Of a DNA stretch of 64,000 bases, positions 17,342 to 25,811 are shown one piece after another. The number at the start of each line of letters is the position of its first letter. The first letter of the stretch is position 1. A program made the position numbers and the translations under genes. The stretch is from Micromonospora sp. NBC_00421 (GTDB taxonomy: Bacteria; Actinomycetota; Actinomycetes; Mycobacteriales; Micromonosporaceae), in NCBI RefSeq assembly GCF_036017915.1, contig NZ_CP107929.1:186001-250000 (forward strand). The letters run 5' to 3'. The notes below the pieces were generated by a model. It was not told where the DNA came from. It saw only the letters and a program-made list of their open reading frames with translations, and made no database searches.

Positions 17342-17494
17342 CTAGCGGACCATGACGACGGACGTCGCGCGGGCGAAATCGTCACCGTCGTCGTCGTCAT
17401 CGTCGTCGCCCCCGCCCCCGCCGCCGAAGCCGCAGGCGAGTACGAGAGCGAGCAGCGCGCCGACCCCGGCCAGGCCGAGCAGTCTCTTGATCAT
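17342..17494 (-). CDS. Small putative lipoprotein with Gly and Asp runs
   Basis: The protein is 50 residues. A short basic start (MIKRLLGL) leads to a hydrophobic core and a lipobox-like LALVLAC. After the cysteine come six glycines and then seven aspartates before a short end (FARATSVVMVR). The ATG at 17494 has a good GGAGGG ribosome site eight bases upstream, which supports a real gene despite its size. If lipidated, the mature peptide would be about 30 residues, very acidic and flexible, at the outer face of the membrane; acidic runs could bind cations, but this is speculation. No family recognised. Confidence 0.6.
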   Translation of the reverse strand: MIKRLLGLAGVGALLALVLACGFGGGGGGDDDDDDDGDDFARATSVVMVR

Positions 17495-17826
17495 GGATCC
17501 GTCCCTCCGTCGTGGTGACCCATCTCTCGCCCAGGTTAGGCACCGGCCACAACCTGCACCGCCATGCCGGGCGAGGCTCGCCCGAGCTGCCGGATTCGGC
17601 CCGGGGTGGACCCGGACCGCTACTCTGGGACGGTTGGAACGGCCGAGCTGCGCCGTCCGTCGGAAAGAACGGGACCAGCAAAGGTACGGGGAAGGACGGT
17701 CCGGTCCGTCCGGATCCGCGAATTGCTCATCCCGAGGGGTGGCGACCGAGGCCATCGGAGGAATACTCTCGGTCGCGGCCCGCGTACTGATGAGGCGCCC
17801 GGGGACGGGCGAGTGGAGGTGCTCGC
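17495..17826. other. Intergenic region between divergent small lipoprotein and STAS genes
   Basis: About 330 bases without a convincing gene; open frames here lack ribosome sites and domain texture. It must hold the promoters of both flanking genes, but no consensus pair stands out. Confidence 0.5.
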
Positions 17827-18189
17827 GTGAGCCTGTCGATCGTGAAGTCGGTTCTGCCGGCCGGTGTCATCGAGATCGCCCCGCGGGGCGAGATCGACGT
17901 CGACACCGCCTACGAGGTACGTGAGTCGATCGCCGAGGTGCTGGCCAAGGGCCGGCCCGCGCGGATCGAGCTCAACATGCGACTTGTCACCTTCATCGAC
18001 TCCGTCGGGATCAGCGCGATGGTCGCCGGGTTCCAGACCGCCGAGGTCAGTGGCGTCAAGCTGATCGTCACCGAGCCGAGCCGGTTCGTACACCGGCAGC
18101 TCTGGGTCACCGGCCTGCTCGGTCTCTTCGGTGCCCCGGAGCCGTACTTCGCCGGTGCCGCCACCCCCGAGGTGCTGCCGGGCGCCTGA
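17827..18189 (+). CDS. STAS-domain anti-sigma factor antagonist
   Basis: The protein is 120 residues, a single STAS domain: IEIAPRGEIDVDTAYEVRESI, then RIELNMRLVTFIDSVGISAM, where the serine of Asp-Ser-Val-Gly-Ile is the usual phosphorylation site of SpoIIAA/RsbV-type antagonists. Such proteins free an alternative sigma factor by binding its anti-sigma kinase when unphosphorylated. No kinase or sigma gene is adjacent, so the partner is elsewhere. The GTG start at 17827 sits after GGAGGTGC. An SRPBCC gene follows on the same strand after about 106 bases. Confidence 0.9.
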   Translation: MSLSIVKSVLPAGVIEIAPRGEIDVDTAYEVRESIAEVLAKGRPARIELNMRLVTFIDSVGISAMVAGFQTAEVSGVKLIVTEPSRFVHRQLWVTGLLGLFGAPEPYFAGAATPEVLPGA

Positions 18190-18295
18190 CCCGGGCAGCG
18201 GGTAGGCCGACCGTCCGCTGCCGGGCGAGCTGGGACGTTGCCAGTCCGTCTCCGGTACGGCACGATCGGGCGACCGACGACGGTCAGGAGGCCCG

Positions 18296-18763
18296 GTGGT
18301 CCGGCGGGAGAGCTTCAGCTACACGGTGCAGGCGCGCTGCTCACAGGCGGATGCGATGGCGCTGCTGAGCGACCTGTCCCGGCAGGAGGAGCTGCATCCC
18401 CTGATCGTCCGGGTGCGTCGGCTACCGGCCCGGCCGGGTGCCCTGGCCAGCTATGCGATCACCGACCGGCTGGAGTTGGGGCCGCTGCGATTCCCGGTCA
18501 CCTACCAGGCCGATGTCCTGCTGGTCGGCGCGGACGAGGTCGTGACGGTGGCCCGGCAGCAGCCCGGCACCACGGTCCGTAACCACACCCGGCTCCGGGT
18601 GGAGGGTGACCTGCTGCGCATCGACGTCGAGATCACCCTGGCCGCGCCGGCGCCGTTGTTCGGCTACGCCTTCCGACAGGCCCGCGCCGCCCACCTGGGG
18701 CTGGCCAGCCGGCTCGGGGCGGCGCTGGACGGCCGCCCCGGCGATGCGCCGACGGTCGGCTGA
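18296..18763 (+). CDS. SRPBCC-family (polyketide cyclase/START-like) protein
   Basis: The protein is 155 residues. It begins RRESFSYTVQARCSQADAMALLSDLSRQEELHPLIVRVRRL, the first strand and helix of the SRPBCC fold, then alternating strands (LASYAITDRLELGPLRFPVTY, VEITLAAPAPLFGYAF) and a long C-terminal helix. The fold makes a hydrophobic pocket for lipids or aromatic compounds; the ligand is unknown. The GTG start at 18296 is preceded by CAGGAGG. It is probably a monocistron or a weak operon with the STAS gene. Confidence 0.8.
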   Translation: MVRRESFSYTVQARCSQADAMALLSDLSRQEELHPLIVRVRRLPARPGALASYAITDRLELGPLRFPVTYQADVLLVGADEVVTVARQQPGTTVRNHTRLRVEGDLLRIDVEITLAAPAPLFGYAFRQARAAHLGLASRLGAALDGRPGDAPTVG

Positions 18764-18878
18764 GCGGGCCGGCAACCTGCGCCGGCGGTCGGCTGGGCGG
18801 GCCGGTGACCTGGGGGCGGCGATCCCAGGGCGGGACAGTTCCGGTGGCCCGCCGTTGCCGACGGGCCACCGGGACAGC

Positions 18879-19934
18879 TCAGATCATCGACAGGTGCACG
18901 TGGTTGGTGTGGTCGCTGGACGGGTCGCCGTTGCCCCCGCTGTACGACTTCCATCCGCTGCTCGGCAGCCAGATCCGCTTGAACCAGATCACGTAGAGCA
19001 CGCCGAGCCGGTCGGCGTTGCGGATGAAGTACGCGGCCAGGTTGTTGCCGTACGTCCGGTCGCCGCCACTGGCCACCCCGCCGAACCCGTTCTTCTGGGC
19101 GGCGAAGTCGCACGCCCGGCCCTTGGGGTGCTCACCGGAACCGCTGGGCCGGTGGCAGGAGACGTACCTGGTGAAACCGGCCGCCTTGGCCTGGTGGAGG
19201 GCGTTGAGCGTACGCGGGGTGATGCAGCCGTTGGCCGGGGTCGGGTCGTTGACGCTGCACGACTCGGACGGCCAGGAACCGTCGGAGTTGCGGGCTGCTC
19301 CCTTGGCGTTGCTGTTGGACGTGCCGTCCGAGCTGCCGGAGTCCCGGGAGGTGGGGGTCGGCTTGTCGGCGGCGGCCACCGCCAGCGCGCGTTCGGCCTG
19401 CTCCTTGCGCTTGCCCATGGTGGCGACCTGCTTGCGCTGTTCGGTGATCTCCCGGCTCACGGCGGCCCGGGTCCGGGTGGCCTGGTCCCGGGTCTCGATC
19501 ATCGTGCGTAGTTCCTGGTCCTCCCGGGCCGCGACGGTCTCCAGCGCCGCCGCGCGGTCCAGGAAGCCACCCGGGCTGTTGCTGTTGAGCAGGGCGGACA
19601 TTGGTCCGAGACGGCCGGTGCGGTAGGCCGCGCCGGCGATCTCGCCGACCTTGCCGGTCTGCACGACCAGCTGTGCCTCGATGGACTTGAGCTGGCCGTC
19701 CAACTCCTGCTGGCGCTTGGTGGAGCGTTCCAGCGCGGCCTTCGCGTCGACCCAGCCCTTGCTCGCCGCGTCCAGCTGGTCCCGCAGTGCCGGGGTGCCG
19801 CCCTCGTCGTCGCCGGGAGCGGCGAGCCGGGTGACGGGCGCGGCGACGGCCGGGGTGAACGGCGCGGACGACACGCCCAGGGCGAGTGCCGTGACGACTG
19901 CGGCCAGTAGCCGCGTGGTGGTGCGTACGTGCAT
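18879..19934 (-). CDS. Secreted coiled-coil cell-wall protein with M15-like C-terminal domain
   Basis: The protein is 351 residues. Residues 1-31 are a signal peptide (to AVAA). Residues about 45-190 form a long coiled coil (DAASKGWVDAKAALERST, QDELR-type heptads), as in the NlpC/P60 and RipA-type hydrolase regulators. After a Ser/Asn/Thr linker, residues about 225-351 have the layout of zinc D-Ala-D-Ala peptidase-like domains: SCHRPSGSGEHPKGRACDFA and the terminal DHTNHVHLSM, with His and Asp ligand candidates. It likely binds or cleaves peptidoglycan at the cell surface. Its leader carries a c-di-AMP riboswitch, a typical control for actinobacterial cell-wall hydrolases. Confidence 0.85.
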   Translation of the reverse strand: MHVRTTTRLLAAVVTALALGVSSAPFTPAVAAPVTRLAAPGDDEGGTPALRDQLDAASKGWVDAKAALERSTKRQQELDGQLKSIEAQLVVQTGKVGEIAGAAYRTGRLGPMSALLNSNSPGGFLDRAAALETVAAREDQELRTMIETRDQATRTRAAVSREITEQRKQVATMGKRKEQAERALAVAAADKPTPTSRDSGSSDGTSNSNAKGAARNSDGSWPSESCSVNDPTPANGCITPRTLNALHQAKAAGFTRYVSCHRPSGSGEHPKGRACDFAAQKNGFGGVASGGDRTYGNNLAAYFIRNADRLGVLYVIWFKRIWLPSSGWKSYSGGNGDPSSDHTNHVHLSMI

Positions 19935-19947
19935 GCGAATGTCCTTC

Positions 19948-20108
19948 CGTCAGCCGCCGACCGGGTTAGCTGACGGGTTCGGGACGGAAGATCCCTACCG
20001 CTGACGCGGATGCACCCCAGGAACATGGTTCCCCGGTTCGCCCTGGTGGGCGATTAGGCGGCGGCCACCGCCGGCGCCGGTGGGCGCCGCCTGGCGGAGG
20101 CCGGAGCC
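19948..20108 (-). ncRNA. ydaO/yuaA-type cyclic-di-AMP riboswitch
   Basis: In the minus-strand leader of the cell-wall gene, the conserved core strings of this class appear in order and at normal spacing: GAACCGGGGAACC, TTCCTGGGGTGCATCCG, AGCGGTAGGGATC, TCCCGAACCCGTCAGCTAACC, then a purine-rich GGAAGGA just before the start. The class senses c-di-AMP and switches off wall hydrolases and potassium uptake genes. Outer boundaries are approximate. Confidence 0.88.
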
Positions 20109-20202
20109 GAGCCTACCGGTACGCGTGTGACACTTGCCTACCTCGTGACTGAGGGTACGAGAGTGAATACTGCTAAAAGGTTTGAATGGGATAAAAAGCT
20201 AA

Positions 20203-21117
20203 TCACCAGTGGGTCGGGCCGCAGGCGCCGGGGGCCGCGCCGGGCTCGATCTGCAGGGTGGCGTGCTCGATGTGGAAATCCTCCCGCAGGGCTTCCCGGG
20301 CGGCGGCCAGCACGGTGCCGACCTCGGCGTCGGGGGCCATGGTCAGGTGCGCCGAGGCGACGTCCATCCCGGAGGTGAGCGTCCAGACGTGCAGGTCGTG
20401 CACCTCGGCGACGCCGGGTACGGCGGTCAGCCGGTCGTGCACGGCAGTCACCTGGAGGTGTTCCGGGGCGGCCTGCACCAGGATGCGCACCGCCGCCCGC
20501 CCGAGTCGCCAGGTGCGGGGCAGGATGAACACGCCGATCGCCACGGCGACCACCGGGTCCGCCCACCACCAGCCGGTGCCGGCGATCAACAGGGCCGCGA
20601 CGATCACCCCTAGGGAGCCGAGCAGGTCGCCGACCACCTCCAGGTACGCCCCGCGCAGGTTGAGGCTCTCCTTGGCGCCCTCGCGCAGCAGGCCGAACGC
20701 GACGAGGTTGGCCAGCAGGCCGAGCACCGCCACCACCAGCATCGGGCCGGCCAGCACCTCGGCCGGTTCGCCGAACCGGCGTACCGCCTCGATCAGTACA
20801 TAGACGGCGACGCCGCTGAGCAGGACGGCGTTGGCCAGCGCGGCGAGCACCTCCAACCGGTAGAGCCCGAAGGTGCGCTGCGGATCCCGCTCGGCCCGCC
20901 GGGTGGCGGTGATCGCCGCCAGCGCCATCCCGATGCCGAGCACGTCGGTGAACATGTGCCCGGCGTCGGAGAGCAGCGCCAGTGAGCCGGTGCCGAAGGC
21001 GGCCACCGCCTCCACCAGCATGAGCACGGTGAGCAGCCCGAACGCCGCCCAGAGCCGGCCGCGGTGCCGGTGTGCGGCGTTGCTGATCGTCGCGCTGTGG
21101 TCATGACCTGCGCCCAC
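20203..21117 (-). CDS. Cation diffusion facilitator (CDF) metal exporter
   Basis: Six-helix CDF transporter of about 304 residues exporting Zn or similar divalent metal in exchange for protons. The TM2 site reads LALLSDAGHMFTD, giving the usual Asp/His set; the TM5 site reads YLEVVGDLLGS, where the usual histidine is replaced by glutamate. A cytoplasmic dimer domain with the AVHDRLTAVPGVAEVHDLHVW signature follows. A His-rich start (GAGHDHS) is typical. The open frame extends to ATG 21165, but GTG 21117 has a well-placed GGAAGG, so it was preferred. Substrate metal is not determinable from sequence. Confidence 0.88.
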   Translation of the reverse strand: MGAGHDHSATISNAAHRHRGRLWAAFGLLTVLMLVEAVAAFGTGSLALLSDAGHMFTDVLGIGMALAAITATRRAERDPQRTFGLYRLEVLAALANAVLLSGVAVYVLIEAVRRFGEPAEVLAGPMLVVAVLGLLANLVAFGLLREGAKESLNLRGAYLEVVGDLLGSLGVIVAALLIAGTGWWWADPVVAVAIGVFILPRTWRLGRAAVRILVQAAPEHLQVTAVHDRLTAVPGVAEVHDLHVWTLTSGMDVASAHLTMAPDAEVGTVLAAAREALREDFHIEHATLQIEPGAAPGACGPTHW

Positions 21118-21313
21118 GTCCACACCTTCCGTCGCCGCCGCGAACCCGATCCAATCTATGCTCACATCGCTATGTGTGCAAGTGACAGCCCGGCAGCCGG
21201 CCAGGTGGGGGCCAGGCGTGGGCGGCCCGGGCCGGGCCGGTCGCGGACAGGGCGGGCCGGTCCCGGGCCGCGTCGAGAGGTCGGGACCGGCTGCCGGCGG
21301 GTCAGCCCGTGGA

Positions 21314-23431
21314 TCAGCCCGTCGGCTCGACGGTGGTGAGGCGCTGGGTGGCCCGGGAAAGTGCCACGTAGAGCGTCCGTACCCCGGAGCCCGGATCGGC
21401 CCGGATCTCGCCGGGGCAGACCAGCACCACCCCGTCGTACTCCATGCCCTTGGCCTGGAGACTGTTCACCACCTGGAGCCGCGCCCCGCCCCGGTCGCCC
21501 AACCAGCCGGCGACCTCGTCCCGGCGGGGCACCGGCGTGATCACGCCGACCGTCCCCGCCACCTCGGCGAGCAACGCGTCCACCGCGTCGAGCGTCGCCG
21601 GGGCCAGCTCCGTCGCCGGGACGTTCAGCGCCACCGGGTCCACCCCGGTGGACCGCACCGCGCTCGGCAGCTCCAGGTCGGGGTAGAGCCGGCGGATCTC
21701 CGCCGCCGCCACCGCGAAGATCTCCGCGGAGTTGCGGTAGTTGGTGGAGAGCGTGAACCGGTGCCGACGGCGCCGGCCCAGCGCCTGGTCCCGGGCCCGG
21801 TCCAGCTCCTCCTGGTCGCCCGTCCAGGCGGTCTGCGCCGGGTCGCCCACCACCGTCCAGGAGGCGAGCCGACCGCGCCGGCCGACCATCCGCCACTGCA
21901 TCGGCGAGACGTCCTGCGACTCGTCGACCACCACGTGCGCGTAGTCGCGGTAGTCCTCCGGTCGCTCCCGGTCCGCTGCCCGGGCGGCGCGTTGCCGTTC
22001 ACCGAAGGTGCTCAGCTCCCGCACCCCGCCGGCCAGCTGGAACGGATCCCGGTTGGCCTTCCTCGGGCGTACCGGCTTGCCCAGCAGGGCGTCCAGCTCG
22101 TCGAGGAGGGCGACGTCGGCCACCGTCAACCCCTCGGTGTCCAACGACCGGTACGCCCTCACCAGCAACGCGATCTCCGCCCGGGAGAGGATGCCTGTCG
22201 CGTACCGGTGCAGTCGATCCGGGTGGGCCAGCCAACCCAGCACGTGCCGGGGATGCAACCGGGGCCACCACGCCTTGAGGAACTCCCGGAACTCCGGCCG
22301 GTCGATGATCTCGTCCTCGAAGGCGCGTTGCTCGGGCAGGCCGGTGACGGCCAGCCGGCGGGCCTGCGTGTACAGCGCGGCGAGTACCCCGTCGAAGCCG
22401 GCGCGGCGCACCTCGTTACGGCGGGCGCCCCGGTGCAACGCCCGGTCCCGGATGCGGTCCAGCTCCTGCCGTTCCAACCGCAGCAACGCACCCCGGTAGA
22501 GCAGGCGCAGCTGCTGAGGGCTGTCCGGCACCGCGTCCCGGGCCGCCCGTTCCAGCACCCGCCGCATCCGCAGCGAACCCTTCACCGCCGCCACCTCGGG
22601 CTCGTCGGTACGGGTCGACGACATCCCGGGGAACAGCGAACCCAGGGAGTGCAGGGTGGCGGTCTCCTCGCCCAACGAGGGCAGCACCGAGGCGATGTAC
22701 TCCACGAAGACCGCCGACGGACCCACCACCAGGATGCCGCCGCCGGCGTACCGGCTGCGGTCGGCATAGAGCAGGTACGCCGCCCGGTGCAGGGCCACCG
22801 CCGTCTTCCCGGTGCCCGGCCCACCCGAGACGATCGTGACACCCGCCGCGGGGGAGCGGATCACCTCGTCCTGCTCCCGCTGGATGGTGGCGATGATGTC
22901 CCGCATGCCCCGCCCGGTCGCCCTGGACAGGGTGGCCAGCAACGCCCCGTCGCCGACCACCGGCATGTCCGGCGGCGCGGCCTCCGGGTCGAGCAGTTCG
23001 TCCTCGATCCGGGTGACCTTCTCCGCCGACGAGCTGATGGTGCGCCGCCGCACCACCCCCAGCGGGTCGGCCGGGGTGGCCCGGTAGAAGGCGGCGGCGG
23101 CCGGAGCACGCCAGTCGACCACAAGCGTCTCGGCGTTCTCCCCGCGCACCCCGAGCCGGCCGACGTGCAGCACCTGCCGGTCCCGCAGATCCAGCCGGCC
23201 GAAGACCAGCCCCTCGTGTTCCGCGTCCAACATGTGCCGGCGCTGGGCGGCGTGGAAGACCATGGCGTCCCGCTCCACCAGTGCGCCGAAGTTGCCGACC
23301 CGGGCCAGCCGGTAACCGTCCCGCTCGGCGCGGACTGCCGCGCGGCGCAGTTCGGCGAGCCGGGCGTACACCCGGTCGAGATGCCGTTGCTCGGCGGCGA
23401 TCTCCTGTTCCAGGGTGATCTGGTCGGTCAA
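21314..23431 (-). CDS. HelD-like UvrD-family helicase / RNA polymerase recycling ATPase
   Basis: The protein is 705 residues. The N-terminal coiled coil (QEIAAEQRHLDRVYARLAEL) and GRLDL/VVDWRAPAA segments are typical of HelD. Helicase motifs follow: Walker A VSGGPGTGKTAVALHRAAYL, motif II VVVDESQDVSPMQW, motif III VGDPAQTAW, motif IV-V region (TLSTNYRNSAEIF, VNSLQAKGMEYDGVVLV) and motif VI YVALSRATQRL. HelD removes stalled RNA polymerase from DNA; some actinobacterial HelD proteins also give rifamycin tolerance. The TTG at 23431 was chosen because AGGAG lies seven bases upstream and the HelD coil starts there; the longer frame to 24184 runs through the next gene. Confidence 0.9.
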   Translation of the reverse strand: MTDQITLEQEIAAEQRHLDRVYARLAELRRAAVRAERDGYRLARVGNFGALVERDAMVFHAAQRRHMLDAEHEGLVFGRLDLRDRQVLHVGRLGVRGENAETLVVDWRAPAAAAFYRATPADPLGVVRRRTISSSAEKVTRIEDELLDPEAAPPDMPVVGDGALLATLSRATGRGMRDIIATIQREQDEVIRSPAAGVTIVSGGPGTGKTAVALHRAAYLLYADRSRYAGGGILVVGPSAVFVEYIASVLPSLGEETATLHSLGSLFPGMSSTRTDEPEVAAVKGSLRMRRVLERAARDAVPDSPQQLRLLYRGALLRLERQELDRIRDRALHRGARRNEVRRAGFDGVLAALYTQARRLAVTGLPEQRAFEDEIIDRPEFREFLKAWWPRLHPRHVLGWLAHPDRLHRYATGILSRAEIALLVRAYRSLDTEGLTVADVALLDELDALLGKPVRPRKANRDPFQLAGGVRELSTFGERQRAARAADRERPEDYRDYAHVVVDESQDVSPMQWRMVGRRGRLASWTVVGDPAQTAWTGDQEELDRARDQALGRRRRHRFTLSTNYRNSAEIFAVAAAEIRRLYPDLELPSAVRSTGVDPVALNVPATELAPATLDAVDALLAEVAGTVGVITPVPRRDEVAGWLGDRGGARLQVVNSLQAKGMEYDGVVLVCPGEIRADPGSGVRTLYVALSRATQRLTTVEPTG

Positions 23432-23706
23432 CGTACGGGCTCCTGTGCGACGGCGACGCCGGGCACGGGTGCGTGCCAGGCGGAATGAGGGTACGGGCAG
23501 CCGCCCGCCCGCGTCGGGCCGATACCCGCCCCGCGACCTCCGCCACCCCTGGCGACCTCCACGCCTCGCCGGTCGAGCGACCTCCGCACCTCGTCCGGTC
23601 CGGCCAGGTTGCTCGGTCGACCGGCCGGCGGCGTCGGTGCCGGCGGGATGCCTGAGCGCGTCGGTTGGGCGATCGGGGCGGACCGGTGTGCCGCCGGCGG
23701 GGCGGC

Positions 23707-24687
23707 TCAGCCCGCCGGTTGGGGGACCGGGGCGGACCGCCTCGGCGTGCGGGCGGCGCGGCGCGGGCGGGGCGGTCGGCCGGCGCGGAGGTGACCGAGC
23801 ACCCGGTGGAGCACCCCGGCGAGGGCGGCGTTCACCTCGTCCGGGCGCTCCATCATCAGCATGTGCCCGGCCCCCGGGCAGACCGTCAGCTCGGTGGCCG
23901 GCAGCGCCGCCGCTATCGACTCCGCGCACGGCGGTGGGGTGAGCCGGTCCCGGTCGCCGACCAACGCCGCCGCCGGCAGGTGCGCCAACGCGGCCAGGGT
24001 GTCGAGTCGGTGCTGGGCACCGATCGAGGCGCGGAAACCGCCGATCGAGCGCAGCGACGCGCGGGCCACCGCCGAGGTGACCAGGCGGATGTCCGAGGCG
24101 GAGCAGTGGTCGCCGAAGAGCATCCACCGGATGCTCGGGGCCAGGGCGCGCAGCAGCGCTCGGGGCGGCCGCCAGGCGCCGCACCGGGCCAGCACCCCCG
24201 CGCCGGTGGTCTCGGCGATCCGGATCAACCGGGCGATCCGCGGCGACAGGCCGTACGCGGTGTGGGTGTGTCCCTCGGCGGTGGTGGAGACGAAGACCAG
24301 GCCGGCCGTCCGGGCGGCGAAGTGGGCCGGGTGCCGGTGGGCGTACTCCATCACCGTCATCCCGCCCATCGAGTGGCCGACGAGCACCACCGGCCCGGTC
24401 GGGGCCACCTCGTCCACCACTGCCGCCAGGTCGTCGCCGAGCTGGGCCAGGGTCGCCGTACGCAGCGCCATGCAGCTCGACCGGCCGTGCCCGCGTGCGT
24501 CGTACGTGACCACCCGGACCCGGTCGCCGGACCGGCTCCGTAGGTCGGCGAGCTGCCTGTGCCAGGCCCGGCCGTCCAGCGTCCAGCCGTGCAGCAGGAT
24601 CACGGTGACCTCGGCGTCGGCCGGGCCACTCACCTCGACGTGCAGTCGTACCTCGTCGGGCAGCCGCAACTCCCGCTGATCCGGCAT
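23707..24687 (-). CDS. Alpha/beta-hydrolase
   Basis: The protein is about 326 residues. Core motifs are VILLHGWTLDGRAW (oxyanion region), VVTYDARGHGRS, the nucleophile elbow VLVGHSMGGMTVMEY (Gly-His-Ser-Met-Gly), the acid in ALVGDRDRLTPP, and the catalytic histidine in GAGHMLMMERPDEV. An inserted lid lies at about 150-230. The substrate is unknown. The final 35 residues are Arg/Pro-rich and probably disordered. ATG 24687 follows GGGGAGGTGGCG, the best ribosome site; an upstream ATG at 24729 is also in frame. The carbonic anhydrase gene starts divergently 135 bases away. Confidence 0.85.
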   Translation of the reverse strand: MPDQRELRLPDEVRLHVEVSGPADAEVTVILLHGWTLDGRAWHRQLADLRSRSGDRVRVVTYDARGHGRSSCMALRTATLAQLGDDLAAVVDEVAPTGPVVLVGHSMGGMTVMEYAHRHPAHFAARTAGLVFVSTTAEGHTHTAYGLSPRIARLIRIAETTGAGVLARCGAWRPPRALLRALAPSIRWMLFGDHCSASDIRLVTSAVARASLRSIGGFRASIGAQHRLDTLAALAHLPAAALVGDRDRLTPPPCAESIAAALPATELTVCPGAGHMLMMERPDEVNAALAGVLHRVLGHLRAGRPPRPRRAARTPRRSAPVPQPAG

Positions 24688-24821
24688 CGCCACCTCCCCA
24701 GCCACCCGGTACCCATTCACCGGCGTCATCCGGCTACCCGAGCCGGGTCCGCGCCAATCGTGCTGGTGGGAAGAATCCCGACCCGGCTGCGCAGGCTCGG
24801 CGCGGCGACCAGTCTGGGGGC

Positions 24822-25436
24822 ATGCCGACTTCGTCTGCCGGAGCTGCCCGGACACCCCGGGCGGCGTTGGCCGAGTTGCTCGCCGGCAACCGGCGCTTCG
24901 TCAGCGGCCGTCCCGTCCACGGGCACGACATCACCGCCGCCGCGGCCGTGGCCTCCGGCGACCAGCAGCCGTACGCGGTGCTGCTCGGCTGCATCGACTC
25001 GCGGGTGCCGCTGGAGGCGATCTTCGACCAGACCTTCGGCTCGATCTGCGTCATCCGCACCGGGGCACACGTGCTGGACCGGGCCGTCCGGGGCTCGATC
25101 GAGTACGTGGTGGACCAGCTCGGCGTGACGTTGGTGATGGTGCTCGGGCACGAGCGGTGCGGGGCGGTCGCCTCGACGGTGGAGAGCCTGCGCACGGGAC
25201 GGCGACCCGGTGGGGACCTGGACTACGTCGTCGACCGGATCGCCCCGGCGGTGACCGAGGTGGGTCTGCACGACCCGGCCGTCCACTCGCTGGCGGCACG
25301 TCGGCACGTACGACGAACGGTGCGAACGCTGCGCACCGAGGCACTGCTGTCCGGCCCGGTCGTACAGGGTGCCGTGGACGTCGTCGGCGCCCTGTACGAC
25401 CTGGACACCGGCGAGGTCACCCTGCTCGCCCCCTGA
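24822..25436 (+). CDS. Beta-class carbonic anhydrase
   Basis: The protein is 204 residues. The zinc site is complete: the Cys-Ile-Asp-Ser-Arg motif of LLGCIDSRVPLE gives the first Cys and the Asp/Arg dyad, and VMVLGHERCGAVAS gives the His and second Cys. The N-terminal LAELLAGNRRFVSGRPVHG segment and the AVHSLAARRHVRRTV helix are family-typical. It interconverts CO2 and bicarbonate, feeding carboxylases such as acetyl-CoA carboxylase. Divergently transcribed from the alpha/beta hydrolase; no transporter domain is attached. Confidence 0.93.
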   Translation: MPTSSAGAARTPRAALAELLAGNRRFVSGRPVHGHDITAAAAVASGDQQPYAVLLGCIDSRVPLEAIFDQTFGSICVIRTGAHVLDRAVRGSIEYVVDQLGVTLVMVLGHERCGAVASTVESLRTGRRPGGDLDYVVDRIAPAVTEVGLHDPAVHSLAARRHVRRTVRTLRTEALLSGPVVQGAVDVVGALYDLDTGEVTLLAP

Positions 25437-25527
25437 CCATCACCACCCACCTGACCCACCCCACCCCACCGCTCTGCTCTGCCGCCACCGACGCGCCGCT
25501 GGCGAACCGCGTTGAGGCCGGACCCTT

Positions 25528-25605
25528 CATGCTCGCGCTGGATCCATGAAGTAGTCCCCTCCACCCGGCCGGATGCCACTACTTCATGGATCCAGCGCGA
25601 GCATG
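25528..25605. repeat. Intact intergenic palindrome, uninterrupted member of the MITE host family
   Basis: Perfect 28-base arms (25528-25555 and 25578-25605) around a 22-base loop. The stem contains GATCCATGAAGTAGT, and the loop edge reads GGATGCCAC. It matches the flanks of MITE copy 1 (GATCCATGTTGTAGTGGC, GGGATGCCAC) except for AA in place of TT, so it is an unfilled family member. Confidence 0.9.
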
Positions 25606-25757
25606 GGGGCAGGGAGGGCGGAGACGGAGCGCAGAAGAGGATGGGCAGGGGTGTCGGGCACCCATCCCGGGAAGGGGAACCCCTCTCCTGCGTGGCCGCG
25701 CTCATCCGGACCCGCCCCGAGGGGCGGGGCCACGTGGCACCCGACCCGGGAATGAGG

Positions 25758-25791
25758 AAACCGCCCGCCGGGGTGACCCGACGGGCGGTTC
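25758..25791 (-). terminator. Terminator of the 109-residue protein gene
   Basis: Stem AACCGCCCG against CGGGCGGTT around a GACCC loop, 21 bases beyond the stop of the minus-strand gene. Confidence 0.75.
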
Positions 25792-25811
25792 CAGGTGAGG
25801 CTGGGGAGTGC

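Larger units (their letters stand above)
25437..25811. other. Convergent-gene spacer with intact host-family palindrome and a terminator
   Basis: No gene is visible in these 375 bases. It contains the long palindrome 25528-25605 and the hairpin about 25758-25791 that ends the next minus-strand gene. The rest is GC-rich sequence without coding texture. Confidence 0.6.

Noticed and set aside
20203..21165. CDF start at ATG 21165 and an ArsR-type operator at CTATG-n9-CTATG
   Set aside because: The upstream codons lack a ribosome site, and the two CTATG units are direct, not inverted, so no operator claim can be made.
21314..24184. A 956-codon HelD protein
   Set aside because: The extension runs through the alpha/beta-hydrolase gene; TTG 23431 with AGGAG fits the HelD N-terminus.
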